This document shows, in pieces, positions 53,315 to 61,650 of a DNA stretch of 61,650 nucleotides. How positions within the stretch are numbered: the first letter of the stretch is position 1; every line of letters starts with the position of its first letter. The position numbers were made by a program, and so were the translations under genes. The notes under the pieces are model-generated. The model did no database searches, was not told where the DNA came from, and was given only the letters and a program-made list of their open reading frames with translations. Origin of the DNA: Oscillospiraceae bacterium (GTDB taxonomy: Bacteria > Bacillota > Clostridia > Oscillospirales > JAGBHD01); NCBI GenBank assembly GCA_018110785.1, contig JAGBHD010000054.1:1-61650 (forward strand), in the 5' to 3' direction.

Positions 53315-53748
53315 TTTCTTCCCGTTGAGCCGAAGCCGCCCTCACCTCTGATAGTATCGGAAAGGGTATCGGTTTCCTCGTATTCGGCGGTAAGATAAGG
53401 AACTAAGGATATCTGGGCTATTCTTTCGCCTTTTTCGATGATTTTATCCTCTGAGCTATGGTTATGAAGCGCTACCATAATTTCGCCTCTGTAATCGCTG
53501 TCGATAACACCGACCTTATTAGCAGGGGCAAGTCCTTTTTTGCAGGCAAGGCCGCTTCTTGCGAAAACAAGACCTACATAGCCCTCAGGGATTTCCATAG
53601 CAATTCCTGTATGGACAAAAACAGTTTTTCCTGCGGGTATAATAGTATCTTCGTTTTCTGCGCTGCAAAGGTCGGCTCCTGCTGCGAAAGATGAGCCATA
53701 AGACGGCGCTTTGGCATTTTCATTTAATTTTTTGAAATTTACTTTCAT
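53311..53748 (-). CDS. dut: dUTP diphosphatase
   Basis: 145 residues, the trimeric dUTPase type. The five motifs appear in order: AGADLCSAE, RSGLACKKG, GVIDSDYRGEI, GERIAQISLVP and RGEGGFGSTG. It removes dUTP and supplies dUMP for dTMP synthesis. Confidence 0.96.
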   Translation of the reverse strand: MKVNFKKLNENAKAPSYGSSFAAGADLCSAENEDTIIPAGKTVFVHTGIAMEIPEGYVGLVFARSGLACKKGLAPANKVGVIDSDYRGEIMVALHNHSSEDKIIEKGERIAQISLVPYLTAEYEETDTLSDTIRGEGGFGSTGRK

Positions 53749-53792
53749 TGAAAGCTCCTTTTAAACTAAAAAAATCAACTTTTTACAAAATA

Positions 53793-53821
53793 ATTATATT
53801 ATGAAAGTAAAAAGAAAGCAA
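53793..53821 (-). promoter_or_regulatory. dut promoter (minus strand)
   Basis: On the minus strand TTGCTT (plus 53816-53821), 17 bp, TATAAT (plus 53793-53798). It is divergent from the promoter at 53831. Confidence 0.7.
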
Positions 53822-53830
53822 GTCTTTCTA

Positions 53831-53859
53831 TTTACTTTTCGGATTTAATGTGTTAAACT
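53831..53859 (+). promoter_or_regulatory. Promoter of the second TrpR-family gene, with inverted repeat at the -10
   Basis: TTTACT (53831-53836), 17 bp, TAAACT (53854-53859). A perfect repeat TTTAA-TGTG-TTAAA (53844-53857) covers the -10 region. It resembles the TTTAGTGTGCTA segment at the his promoter. Confidence 0.65.
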
Positions 53860-53895
53860 ATAAAAGTGAGAAAAAACTAAAGGATGTGATTTATT

Positions 53896-54189
53896 GTGAA
53901 TGCGAAATATGCAAACGAGGAGAGTATAGCTGAGCTTTATGAGGCTATGCTTATTCCTGAAACGGTTGAGGAATATACAAGCTTTTTGACCGACCTTTGT
54001 ACTGTTGCAGAAATAAAGGCAATGGCGCAGAGATTGCAGGTTGCAAAAATGCTTAAAGCGGGAAAGGTTTACAGCGAGATCGTTGAAACAACAGGCGCTT
54101 CAACTGCAACTATAAGCAGGGTTAACCGTTCGCTTTTCTATGGCGGAAAGGGCTATGAAACTGTTTTAAAGAGGCTTGAAGATAAATGA
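53896..54189 (+). CDS. Second TrpR/YerC-family transcriptional regulator
   Basis: 97 residues from GTG 53896, preceded by AAAGGATG. It is the same family as the gene at 18892: DLCTVAEIKAMAQRLQVAKML then EIVETTGASTATISRVNRSL. It closely resembles B. subtilis YerC (general knowledge). It heads a unit with a methyltransferase, hslO and tyrS. Its own promoter carries an inverted repeat, so autoregulation is possible. The effector is unknown. Confidence 0.88.
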   Translation: MNAKYANEESIAELYEAMLIPETVEEYTSFLTDLCTVAEIKAMAQRLQVAKMLKAGKVYSEIVETTGASTATISRVNRSLFYGGKGYETVLKRLEDK

Positions 54190-54935
54190 GCGGATATGGA
54201 GCCTTCTCCGAGGTTTATGACCTTTTAATGGGGAATGTTGATTATAAAGGCAGAGCCGAAGTTTTTGATGCTTTAATAAAAAAATATTCTCTTATTGAGC
54301 CGAAAACCCTTTTGGATATTGCCTGCGGAACAGGCAACTTAACCTTTTTGTTTTATGAAAAGGGTTACGATATAACTGCTGTTGATATATCCGAAGAAAT
54401 GCTGATGCAGGCTTTCGAGAAAAGAATGCGGCTTGGCGCTGACAGCGTTTTGCTTTTATGTCAGGATATGACCGAGCTTGATTTAAACGATACGGTTGAT
54501 GCGGCTGTTTGCTCTATGGACGGGATAAACCATTTAACCGATACCGAGGATTTATCAAAAGCCTTTCAGCGGATATCCATCTTTTTGAACAAGGGCGGAG
54601 TTTTTGTTTTCGATGCGAATACCGTTTATAAGCATAGAGAGATTTTAGGGAACAACTGTTTTCAGATAGATGAGGGAGATGTTTTCTGTTCTTGGCAAAA
54701 TAATCTTTATGCTGATAATGTTGTAGGGATAAGCCTTAATATCTTTAAAAAAGATTTCAGCGGAAAATATCAGAGAGATGCTGAGTATTTTGAAGAACGC
54801 GCATATACGAAAGAGGAGTTTATAGCCTTAGCTGAGAATGCGGGGCTTCAGTTTATAGCTGAGCTTGATGAGAATAGCTTGGAAGAGCCGAAGATTGTTT
54901 CTCAGCGGCTTTATTATGTTTTTAGAAAAGTTTGA
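54186..54935 (+). CDS. SAM-dependent class I methyltransferase
   Basis: 249 residues. Motif I is LLDIACGTGNLTF at about residue 39, with ITAVDISEEML (acidic ribose-binding Asp) after it and the later VDAAVCSMDGINHL. It resembles the uncharacterised YqeM-like methyltransferases. The substrate is unknown. It overlaps the TrpR-family gene by 4 bases. Confidence 0.85.
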   Translation: MSGYGAFSEVYDLLMGNVDYKGRAEVFDALIKKYSLIEPKTLLDIACGTGNLTFLFYEKGYDITAVDISEEMLMQAFEKRMRLGADSVLLLCQDMTELDLNDTVDAAVCSMDGINHLTDTEDLSKAFQRISIFLNKGGVFVFDANTVYKHREILGNNCFQIDEGDVFCSWQNNLYADNVVGISLNIFKKDFSGKYQRDAEYFEERAYTKEEFIALAENAGLQFIAELDENSLEEPKIVSQRLYYVFRKV

Positions 54936-54949
54936 GATGATGAAATTAA

Positions 54950-55816
54950 ATGGGTAAACTTGTAAGAATGTTAACGAAAGACGGGGCTGTTGTTGTAACG
55001 GCGGTTGATTCAACCGATATTGTAAATGCGGCTCAAAGCCACCATAAAACTTTGGAGCTTGCTTCGGCGGCGCTCGGCAGGCTTTTAACGGCGGCATCTT
55101 TAATGGGATATAATTTAAAAAACGAAACCGATTCGCTTACTCTTCAAATAAGGGGCGACGGACCTTTGGGAACGCTTATTGCCGTTTCCGATTATATGGG
55201 AAATGTTAGGGGATATGTTGAAAATCCTATGGAGCAGCTGCCGCTGAATGGAAAAGGCAAGATAGACGTAGGCGGCGGAGTAGGCGGCGGTCAGCTTTAT
55301 GTTGTTAAAGATTTGAGCTTAAAAGAGCCGTATTCGGGCTGTATTCCCTTAGTTTCGGGGGAGATAGCCGAGGATATAACCGAATATTATGCTGTAAGTG
55401 AACAGACGCCGACAGTTTGCGCCCTCGGTGTTTTGGTTGATAGGGATTATACAATTAAACACGCGGGCGGATATCTTTTACAGCTTCTCCCGTTTACACC
55501 CGACGAAACGATTGATAAGATTGAAGCAAATCTTAAATTGATGCCGTCGGTAACGAATATGATGCTTGAGGGCAAAACCCCCGAGGATTTTTGCAAAATG
55601 CTTCTTGAGGGGATGGAGCCTGAGATACTCGATGAAACCGAAACCTCGTATAAATGCCGCTGCTCCAGAGAAAAAACTCTTAAAGGCCTTGCTTCTTTGC
55701 CGCCTGAGGATATAAAAGAGCTTTCGGAGGACGAAGAGATAACGGTTGATTGCAGATTTTGCTCTGAAAAATATGTTTTCGGGAAAGCGGAATTATTAAA
55801 ACTAATAAAAGAATAA
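54950..55816 (+). CDS. hslO: Redox-regulated chaperone Hsp33
   Basis: 288 residues. The N-terminal chaperone domain holds VVTAVDSTDIVNAA and RGDGPLGTLIAVSD. The C-terminal redox switch has the four cysteines CRC...CRFC that bind zinc when reduced and form disulfides under oxidation. It is 14 nt after the methyltransferase gene. Confidence 0.94.
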   Translation: MGKLVRMLTKDGAVVVTAVDSTDIVNAAQSHHKTLELASAALGRLLTAASLMGYNLKNETDSLTLQIRGDGPLGTLIAVSDYMGNVRGYVENPMEQLPLNGKGKIDVGGGVGGGQLYVVKDLSLKEPYSGCIPLVSGEIAEDITEYYAVSEQTPTVCALGVLVDRDYTIKHAGGYLLQLLPFTPDETIDKIEANLKLMPSVTNMMLEGKTPEDFCKMLLEGMEPEILDETETSYKCRCSREKTLKGLASLPPEDIKELSEDEEITVDCRFCSEKYVFGKAELLKLIKE

Positions 55817-55840
55817 AATACACGAAAGAGGATATTTTAA

Positions 55841-57061
55841 ATGGGAATTTATGAGGAACTTATAGAACGCGGGCTTATCGCGCAGGTAACAGATGAAGCG
55901 GAAATTCGCGAACTTGTAAATAAAGGAAAAGCGAAGTTTTATATCGGCTTTGACCCTACGGCTGATAGCTTACACGTTGGCCATTTTATGGCGCTTTGCT
56001 TAATGAAAAGACTTCAAGAGGCGGGGAATACCCCTGTTGTTTTAATAGGCGGAGGAACCGCTCATATAGGCGACCCGTCGGGAAGAAGCGATATGCGCTC
56101 GATGATGACTACCGAGCAGATAAACCATAACTGCGAATGCTTTAAAAAGCAGATGAGCCGTTTTATTGAATTCGGCGAAGATAAGGCTATTATGGTTAAT
56201 AATGCTGATTGGCTTTTAAAGCTTAACTATGTTGATTTTCTCAGAGAGGTAGGCGCCTGCTTCTCGGTTAATAAAATGCTCTCTGCAGAATGCTACAAGC
56301 AGAGAATGGAAAAGGGCCTTTCCTTTTTAGAGTTTAACTATATGCCGATGCAGAGCTATGATTTTTATTATCTCTTTAAGGAGTACGGCTGCAATATGCA
56401 GTTCGGCGGAGATGATCAATGGTCTAATATGCTCGGCGGAACAGAGCTTATCCGCCGCAAGCTCGGCAAAGACGCTTATGCAATGACGATTACTCTTCTT
56501 CTTAATTCCGAGGGCAAGAAGATGGGTAAAACTCAGTCGGGCGCGGTATGGCTTGATCCTAAGAAGACAACACCTTATGAATTTTTCCAGTATTGGAGAA
56601 ATGTTGATGATGCAGATGTTTTGAAATGTATCAAGATGCTGACATTCTTACCTCTGGATAAAATTAAGGAGATGGAAGCTTGGGAAGGCGCTAAGCTTAA
56701 CGAGGCTAAGGAGATTTTAGCTTATGAGCTTACAAAATTAGTTCACGGCGATGAAGAAGCCGAAAAGGCTCTTCAAGGCGCGCGCTCGATATTCGGCGGC
56801 GGCGGAACTGAAAATATGCCGACACATAGTCTTTCCGATACTGATTTTGCAGAGGGGGAAATAGACCTTCTTTCTATTCTTGTTAAATCTGGACTTACTC
56901 CTTCAAGAGGAGAGGCGAGAAGAGCTGTTGAGCAAGGCGGTGTTTCGGTTAATAACGAAAAAATGACCGACGGCAGAAAAACCTTTAAAAAAGAAGATTT
57001 TGCCGACGGCTTGGTTGTTAAAAAAGGAAAGAAAAACTTTATTAAGGTTTTAGCAGAATAA
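55841..57061 (+). CDS. tyrS: Tyrosyl-tRNA synthetase
   Basis: 406 residues, class I. The HIGH motif appears as LHVGHF, the KMSKS motif as KKMGKTQSG, and the tyrosine pocket includes GGDDQWSNMLGG. The C-terminal S4-like tRNA-binding domain is at about 340-405. No T-box leader precedes it; the 24-nt gap after hslO shows it belongs to the upstream unit. Confidence 0.96.
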   Translation: MGIYEELIERGLIAQVTDEAEIRELVNKGKAKFYIGFDPTADSLHVGHFMALCLMKRLQEAGNTPVVLIGGGTAHIGDPSGRSDMRSMMTTEQINHNCECFKKQMSRFIEFGEDKAIMVNNADWLLKLNYVDFLREVGACFSVNKMLSAECYKQRMEKGLSFLEFNYMPMQSYDFYYLFKEYGCNMQFGGDDQWSNMLGGTELIRRKLGKDAYAMTITLLLNSEGKKMGKTQSGAVWLDPKKTTPYEFFQYWRNVDDADVLKCIKMLTFLPLDKIKEMEAWEGAKLNEAKEILAYELTKLVHGDEEAEKALQGARSIFGGGGTENMPTHSLSDTDFAEGEIDLLSILVKSGLTPSRGEARRAVEQGGVSVNNEKMTDGRKTFKKEDFADGLVVKKGKKNFIKVLAE

Positions 57062-57066
57062 ATTTT

Positions 57067-57107
57067 AAAAGCCTTGGCTTCGAATTCCGAAGCCAAGGCT
57101 TTTTTAC
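57067..57107. terminator. Bidirectional terminator between tyrS and degV
   Basis: AAAAGCCTTGGCTTCG (57067-57082) and CGAAGCCAAGGCTTTT (57088-57103) form a perfect 16-bp stem around loop AATTC, with T runs both ways. Confidence 0.92.
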
Positions 57108-57112
57108 TTTTT

Positions 57113-57961
57113 CTATTTGCGGATAAACAAAATTCCCAAAGTTCCAGGTCCGCAATGGGAAGAAATGGTACAACCGGCGGTTGTTTTCAAAACCTCTGCG
57201 AAAGGAGCGCGCTCTAAAATAAGCTTTTCAATCTCATTTACGGTTTCATCGGAAACGTTACCCGAATTTGTAATGAAAATTCGGCTTAAATCCAAATCAT
57301 CTCTGCCATCTAAGCGGTCTTTAACATAGCTGTAGAAGCAGTCCTCAATTTTGCCGCGGTATTTTTTGCCAACACCCATTTTACCGTCCTTTACCTCGAT
57401 GCAGGGGCGAAGCTTTAAAAGGTTAGCTCCGAGAGCTGAAAGGGCGCTGCAACGTCCGCCTTTGTATAAATAATCTAATGTATCAACAACGAAGCTTGCT
57501 TCAACCTTGTCGCGAAGACCGTTTATAATACCAACGATTTCTTTTGCTGTTTTTCCCTCTTTAACAAGCTCGCATGCTTTTAAGGCTAAAAGGGCAGTTC
57601 CTGTTGAAAGGTTGAGAGAATCTATAGGATAAACACCTTCAATATCCTCTGCGGCAATAGCAGCATTCTGATAGGAAGAAGAAAATCCTGAGCTTATATT
57701 GAAATGGATAACCTCGCTTCCGTCAGCTACAAGATTTTTGAAGAACTCTTCATAAGCGGCAACGTTTATAGCGGCGGTTTTGGGGAGAGAGTTTGTTTTT
57801 TTAACCTCTTCGTAAAGCTTTTGGGGATTTATTGTTATTCCGTCCTCATAAGATGTTCCCCCGATTGTTACAATGAAAGGGCGGGTCTGTATTTTATATT
57901 TATTTAATATTTCGTTTGTTAAATCTACCGAGCTGTCAGCAGTTATGTATATTTTACCCAT
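57113..57961 (-). CDS. DegV-family fatty-acid-binding protein
   Basis: 282 residues. The start is YITADSSVDLTNEIL, and the fatty-acid-binding cleft residues lie in FNISSGFSSSYQNA and LDYLYKGGRCSAL. Related FakB proteins bind fatty acids for phosphorylation by FakA (family knowledge); no fakA gene is in the window. Its promoter faces away from groES. Confidence 0.88.
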   Translation of the reverse strand: MGKIYITADSSVDLTNEILNKYKIQTRPFIVTIGGTSYEDGITINPQKLYEEVKKTNSLPKTAAINVAAYEEFFKNLVADGSEVIHFNISSGFSSSYQNAAIAAEDIEGVYPIDSLNLSTGTALLALKACELVKEGKTAKEIVGIINGLRDKVEASFVVDTLDYLYKGGRCSALSALGANLLKLRPCIEVKDGKMGVGKKYRGKIEDCFYSYVKDRLDGRDDLDLSRIFITNSGNVSDETVNEIEKLILERAPFAEVLKTTAGCTISSHCGPGTLGILFIRK

Positions 57962-57991
57962 AATTACCTCCGATAATTTTATAATAACACA

Positions 57992-58020
57992 ATTCTAACA
58001 TAATGAAGAAATTTTTGCAA
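57992..58020 (-). promoter_or_regulatory. degV promoter (minus strand)
   Basis: On the minus strand TTGCAA (plus 58015-58020), 17 bp, TAGAAT (plus 57992-57997). Confidence 0.7.
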
Positions 58021-58037
58021 TAATTTTTATAAAACTA

Positions 58038-58066
58038 TTGATTTTTTGGAATGAAAAGGTTAGAAT
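58038..58066 (+). promoter_or_regulatory. groESL promoter
   Basis: TTGATT (58038-58043), 17 bp, TAGAAT (58061-58066), directly upstream of the CIRCE operator. Confidence 0.8.
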
Positions 58067-58070
58067 AGTT

Positions 58071-58097
58071 TTAGCACTCTAAGACGGTGAGTGCTAA
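58071..58097 (+). promoter_or_regulatory. CIRCE operator (HrcA-binding site)
   Basis: TTAGCACTC (58071-58079), nine bases, GAGTGCTAA (58089-58097), a perfect match to the CIRCE inverted repeat. It implies HrcA-controlled heat-shock expression of groESL. No hrcA gene is in the window. Confidence 0.97.
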
Positions 58098-58130
58098 ATT
58101 TGACAATTTAATTTTAGCGGAGGAGAAGAA

Positions 58131-58415
58131 ATGAACATTAAACCGTTGCTCGATAGAGTTGTTTTAAAATCGGTAGAAGCAGAGGAAACTACCAAAAGCG
58201 GAATTATCCTTTCTGCAGGCTCTAAGGAAAAACCTCAGATTGCTGAGGTTGTAGCAGTTGGCCCCGGCGGAATTGTTGATGGAAAAGAAGTTAAAATGTT
58301 CTTGAATGTAGGCGATAGGGTTATTGCCGCAAAATATGCAGGAACAGAAATCAAGCTTGATGACAAGGAATATACAATCCTTCGTCAGGCTGATGTTTTA
58401 GCAATAGTTGAATAA
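58131..58415 (+). CDS. groES: Co-chaperonin GroES
   Basis: 94 residues. It begins NIKPLLDRVVLKSVEAEE, with the mobile loop near TKSGIILSAGSKEKPQ, and ends with the usual EYTILRQADVLAIVE. It caps the GroEL cavity. The start has GGAGGAG 7 nt upstream. Confidence 0.97.
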   Translation: MNIKPLLDRVVLKSVEAEETTKSGIILSAGSKEKPQIAEVVAVGPGGIVDGKEVKMFLNVGDRVIAAKYAGTEIKLDDKEYTILRQADVLAIVE

Positions 58416-58421
58416 ACATAA

Positions 58422-60071
<1,650 letters not shown>

Positions 60072-60083
60072 AAACAACAAAAT

Positions 60084-60116
60084 AGCCTTTCTGCAAAAAA
60101 GCAGAAAGGCTTTTTT
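60084..60116 (+). terminator. Rho-independent terminator after groEL
   Basis: GCCTTTCTGC (60085-60094), loop AAAAAA, GCAGAAAGGC (60101-60110), T run. Confidence 0.92.
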
Positions 60117-60375
60117 GTTGCTTTTAAGAACGATATAGTTTGTAAAATGCAAAAAATAATGGACTGCAAAAAAATGCGAAAAAATTAAATTTTTAAATCT
60201 TTAACAAGCGCGGCCCTTACTTGATTTTTATACAAAAATAATTTAAAATGAAAGTTAAACTATGAAAAATAATAACTTCGCATCTGCAGTATAACTTATC
60301 GCCGAATATCTAAACGCTCGGCTCGATGAATATCTCGGAATTTTGGAAAGATAATGCGTGATCAGGAGGAAAACA
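60117..60375 (+). other. AT-rich intergenic region with a promoter for the helicase gene
   Basis: A promoter TTGATT (60221-60226), 17 bp, TAAAAT (60244-60249) lies about 125 bp before the helicase start. A short open stretch (about 60296-60355, LIAEYLNARLDEYLGILER) ends in TAA and may be the tail of a lost gene, but has no start or recognised family. No other structure was seen. Confidence 0.5.
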
Positions 60376-61650
60376 ATGTTCTATAAAATGATAGAGAACA
60401 AGTGCAAAGAGTGGTATGCTTCAGAACAATGCACGGTTCATAATTTAATTGAATATATAGAGAAAACCGGACAAATGAGAGATGCTCAGATCGAAGCTAT
60501 CAAGGTTTACCTGTTCCTCAAAATCGGTTGCGAATGTAAGCCATTGGAATTTTTATTTAGGTGCGGTTATTTTAACTCTATCGATCTAAATGATATAGAG
60601 TTGTCTACTGCAACACGTGAATACTTAGAAGAAAATTCTGCAGCAACAGCATTATTTGAATATTCGCGTCTGACATACGACAAAGGAGAACAGGTTTCTG
60701 AGAAACTAGAAAAGCAGATTAAGAAAGATCCGTCAAGTGTGGACTATAAAGATTTCTTTCGAACAGCATTTTATGGTGTTTCCTATACCGATTATCTGTT
60801 CAGTCTTCCTATGGGTGCGGGCAAAACATATCTTATGGCGGCGTTTATCTATCTTGATTTATATTTTGCTCTCAACGAGCCTACCAATCCCGCTTTTGCC
60901 CATAACTTTATCATTTTTGCACCGTCGGGTTTGAAATCCTCTGTTGTTCCGAGTCTTAAAACGATTCAAAACTTTAACTCTGCGTGGATCATTCCCGAAC
61001 CTGCCGCAACAGATATCAAGCGAATGATCTCTTTTGAAGTATTGGATCAGGGAAAGACCGCAAACAAATCCAACAAAACCAAGAACCCGAACGTTCAGAA
61101 GATTGCTAATCATCAGCCGCTTTCCGAACTTTTCGGTTTGGTTGCTGTAACTAATGCCGAAAAGGTTATCCTTGACCGTATTCAAGAGAAAAACGGTCAG
61201 ATTAGTTTGTTTGAAGAAAGCGACGATGAAAAAGATAGACAAGCTAATGAACTCCGTAACCTCATTGGCAAACTGCCGTCCCTTTCCATTTTCATTGACG
61301 AGGTGCATCACGCTGTTAGCGATGAAATAAAGCTTCGTGCCGTTGTAACCAAATGGGCGCAGAATAACACCGTCAACTCCGTTATCGGTTTTTCGGGTAC
61401 GCCTTATCTTGAAAAAGCAGAGAAGTTCAAGGTTGTAGATTCTCTTTCTGTTGGCACTGCTGAGATCACAAACATTGTTTACTACTATCCTCTTATTGAT
61501 GGTGTAGGCAACTTCTTAAAACGCCCTATCGTAAAAATTGCAGATATCGCAGACAGTAGTTTGATTATCGAAAAAGGTGTCAGAGAGTTCCTTGATACAT
61601 ACAAGGACACTGTCTATGCCGATGGACTGACTGCCAAACTTGGTATCTAC
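60376..61650 (+). CDS. DEAD/DEAH-box helicase, type III restriction Res-like (3' partial)
   Basis: 425 residues visible; the frame runs off the window end. The start at ATG 60376 has AGGAGG 6-7 bases before it. Superfamily 2 motifs: Walker A PMGAGKTYLMAA at about 145-156, the DEVHH box (motif II) and GFSGTPYLEKA (motif III). An N-terminal region of about 130 residues shows no recognised domain. This pattern is found in Res subunits of type III restriction systems and in other defence helicases. The partner methylase or nuclease would lie beyond 61650. Confidence 0.75.
   Translation, partial: MFYKMIENKCKEWYASEQCTVHNLIEYIEKTGQMRDAQIEAIKVYLFLKIGCECKPLEFLFRCGYFNSIDLNDIELSTATREYLEENSAATALFEYSRLTYDKGEQVSEKLEKQIKKDPSSVDYKDFFRTAFYGVSYTDYLFSLPMGAGKTYLMAAFIYLDLYFALNEPTNPAFAHNFIIFAPSGLKSSVVPSLKTIQNFNSAWIIPEPAATDIKRMISFEVLDQGKTANKSNKTKNPNVQKIANHQPLSELFGLVAVTNAEKVILDRIQEKNGQISLFEESDDEKDRQANELRNLIGKLPSLSIFIDEVHHAVSDEIKLRAVVTKWAQNNTVNSVIGFSGTPYLEKAEKFKVVDSLSVGTAEITNIVYYYPLIDGVGNFLKRPIVKIADIADSSLIIEKGVREFLDTYKDTVYADGLTAKLGIY

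Noticed and set aside
60296-60355. Remnant of an integrase or other gene before the helicase
   Set aside because: Only about 19 codons are open, with no recognisable motif.

Overview
The window looks like a chromosomal contig of a low-GC, spore-forming anaerobic Firmicute of the class Clostridia, probably a gut Oscillospirales/Ruminococcaceae-type organism (inferred). Supporting signs are the S10-spc-alpha gene order with zinc-binding (C+) S4, S14 and L36, a SpoIIID regulator, pyruvate:ferredoxin oxidoreductase, T-box leaders, a CIRCE element at groESL, short HisG with HisZ, and strong AGGAGG-type ribosome binding sites.

Layout. 1-630: end of a membrane-anchored protein with Cys-pair repeats. 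788-16267: one long co-directional S10-spc-alpha cluster with its own promoter and structured leader (rpsJ to rplQ, including secY, adk, map, infA and rpoA), closed by a strong terminator. 16295-18628: methionine genes metY and metA. 18650-28160: a histidine operon headed by a TrpR-family regulator, preceded by an unusual array of about six degenerate 30-31 bp repeats. 28188-41984: a branched-chain amino acid region. 42110-43980: a lipid kinase and a glycosyltransferase. 43994-45450: a Mn2+-type (yybP-ykoY) riboswitch before an OadB-like Na+ pump subunit and a tiny partner. 45477-48695: spoIIID, then zur-znuACB. 48754-53748 (minus strand): nifJ, a radical SAM gene and dut. 53831-57061: a second TrpR-family gene, a methyltransferase, hslO and tyrS. 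57113-57961 (minus): degV. 58038-60071: groESL. 60376-end: the start of a large DEAD/DEAH helicase.

The most exciting region is 28.2-41.9 kb. Three T-box riboswitches, whose specifier codons I read by hand as Leu (CUC), Ile (AUC) and Val (GUA), each precede an acyl-CoA synthetase gene. The first lies behind a LeuA-like protein without metal ligands and is fused to a degenerate TIM barrel. The other two are XRE-HTH/cupin/acyl-CoA synthetase fusions. The last T-box unit continues into a branched-chain aminotransferase, a P-loop ATPase and a four-subunit 2-oxoacid:ferredoxin oxidoreductase. T-boxes switch genes on when the cognate tRNA is uncharged, so I infer an amino-acid-making pathway: isovalerate, 2-methylbutyrate and isobutyrate are activated to acyl-CoA, reductively carboxylated to 2-oxoacids, and transaminated to Leu, Ile and Val.

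Three conserved genes (rplB, metA and the oxidoreductase alpha subunit) each carry one apparent single-base deletion. In each case adding one base restores the family's normal length and ending. Sequencing or assembly error is the simplest explanation. I saw no tRNA, rRNA, CRISPR array, insertion sequence or prophage gene.
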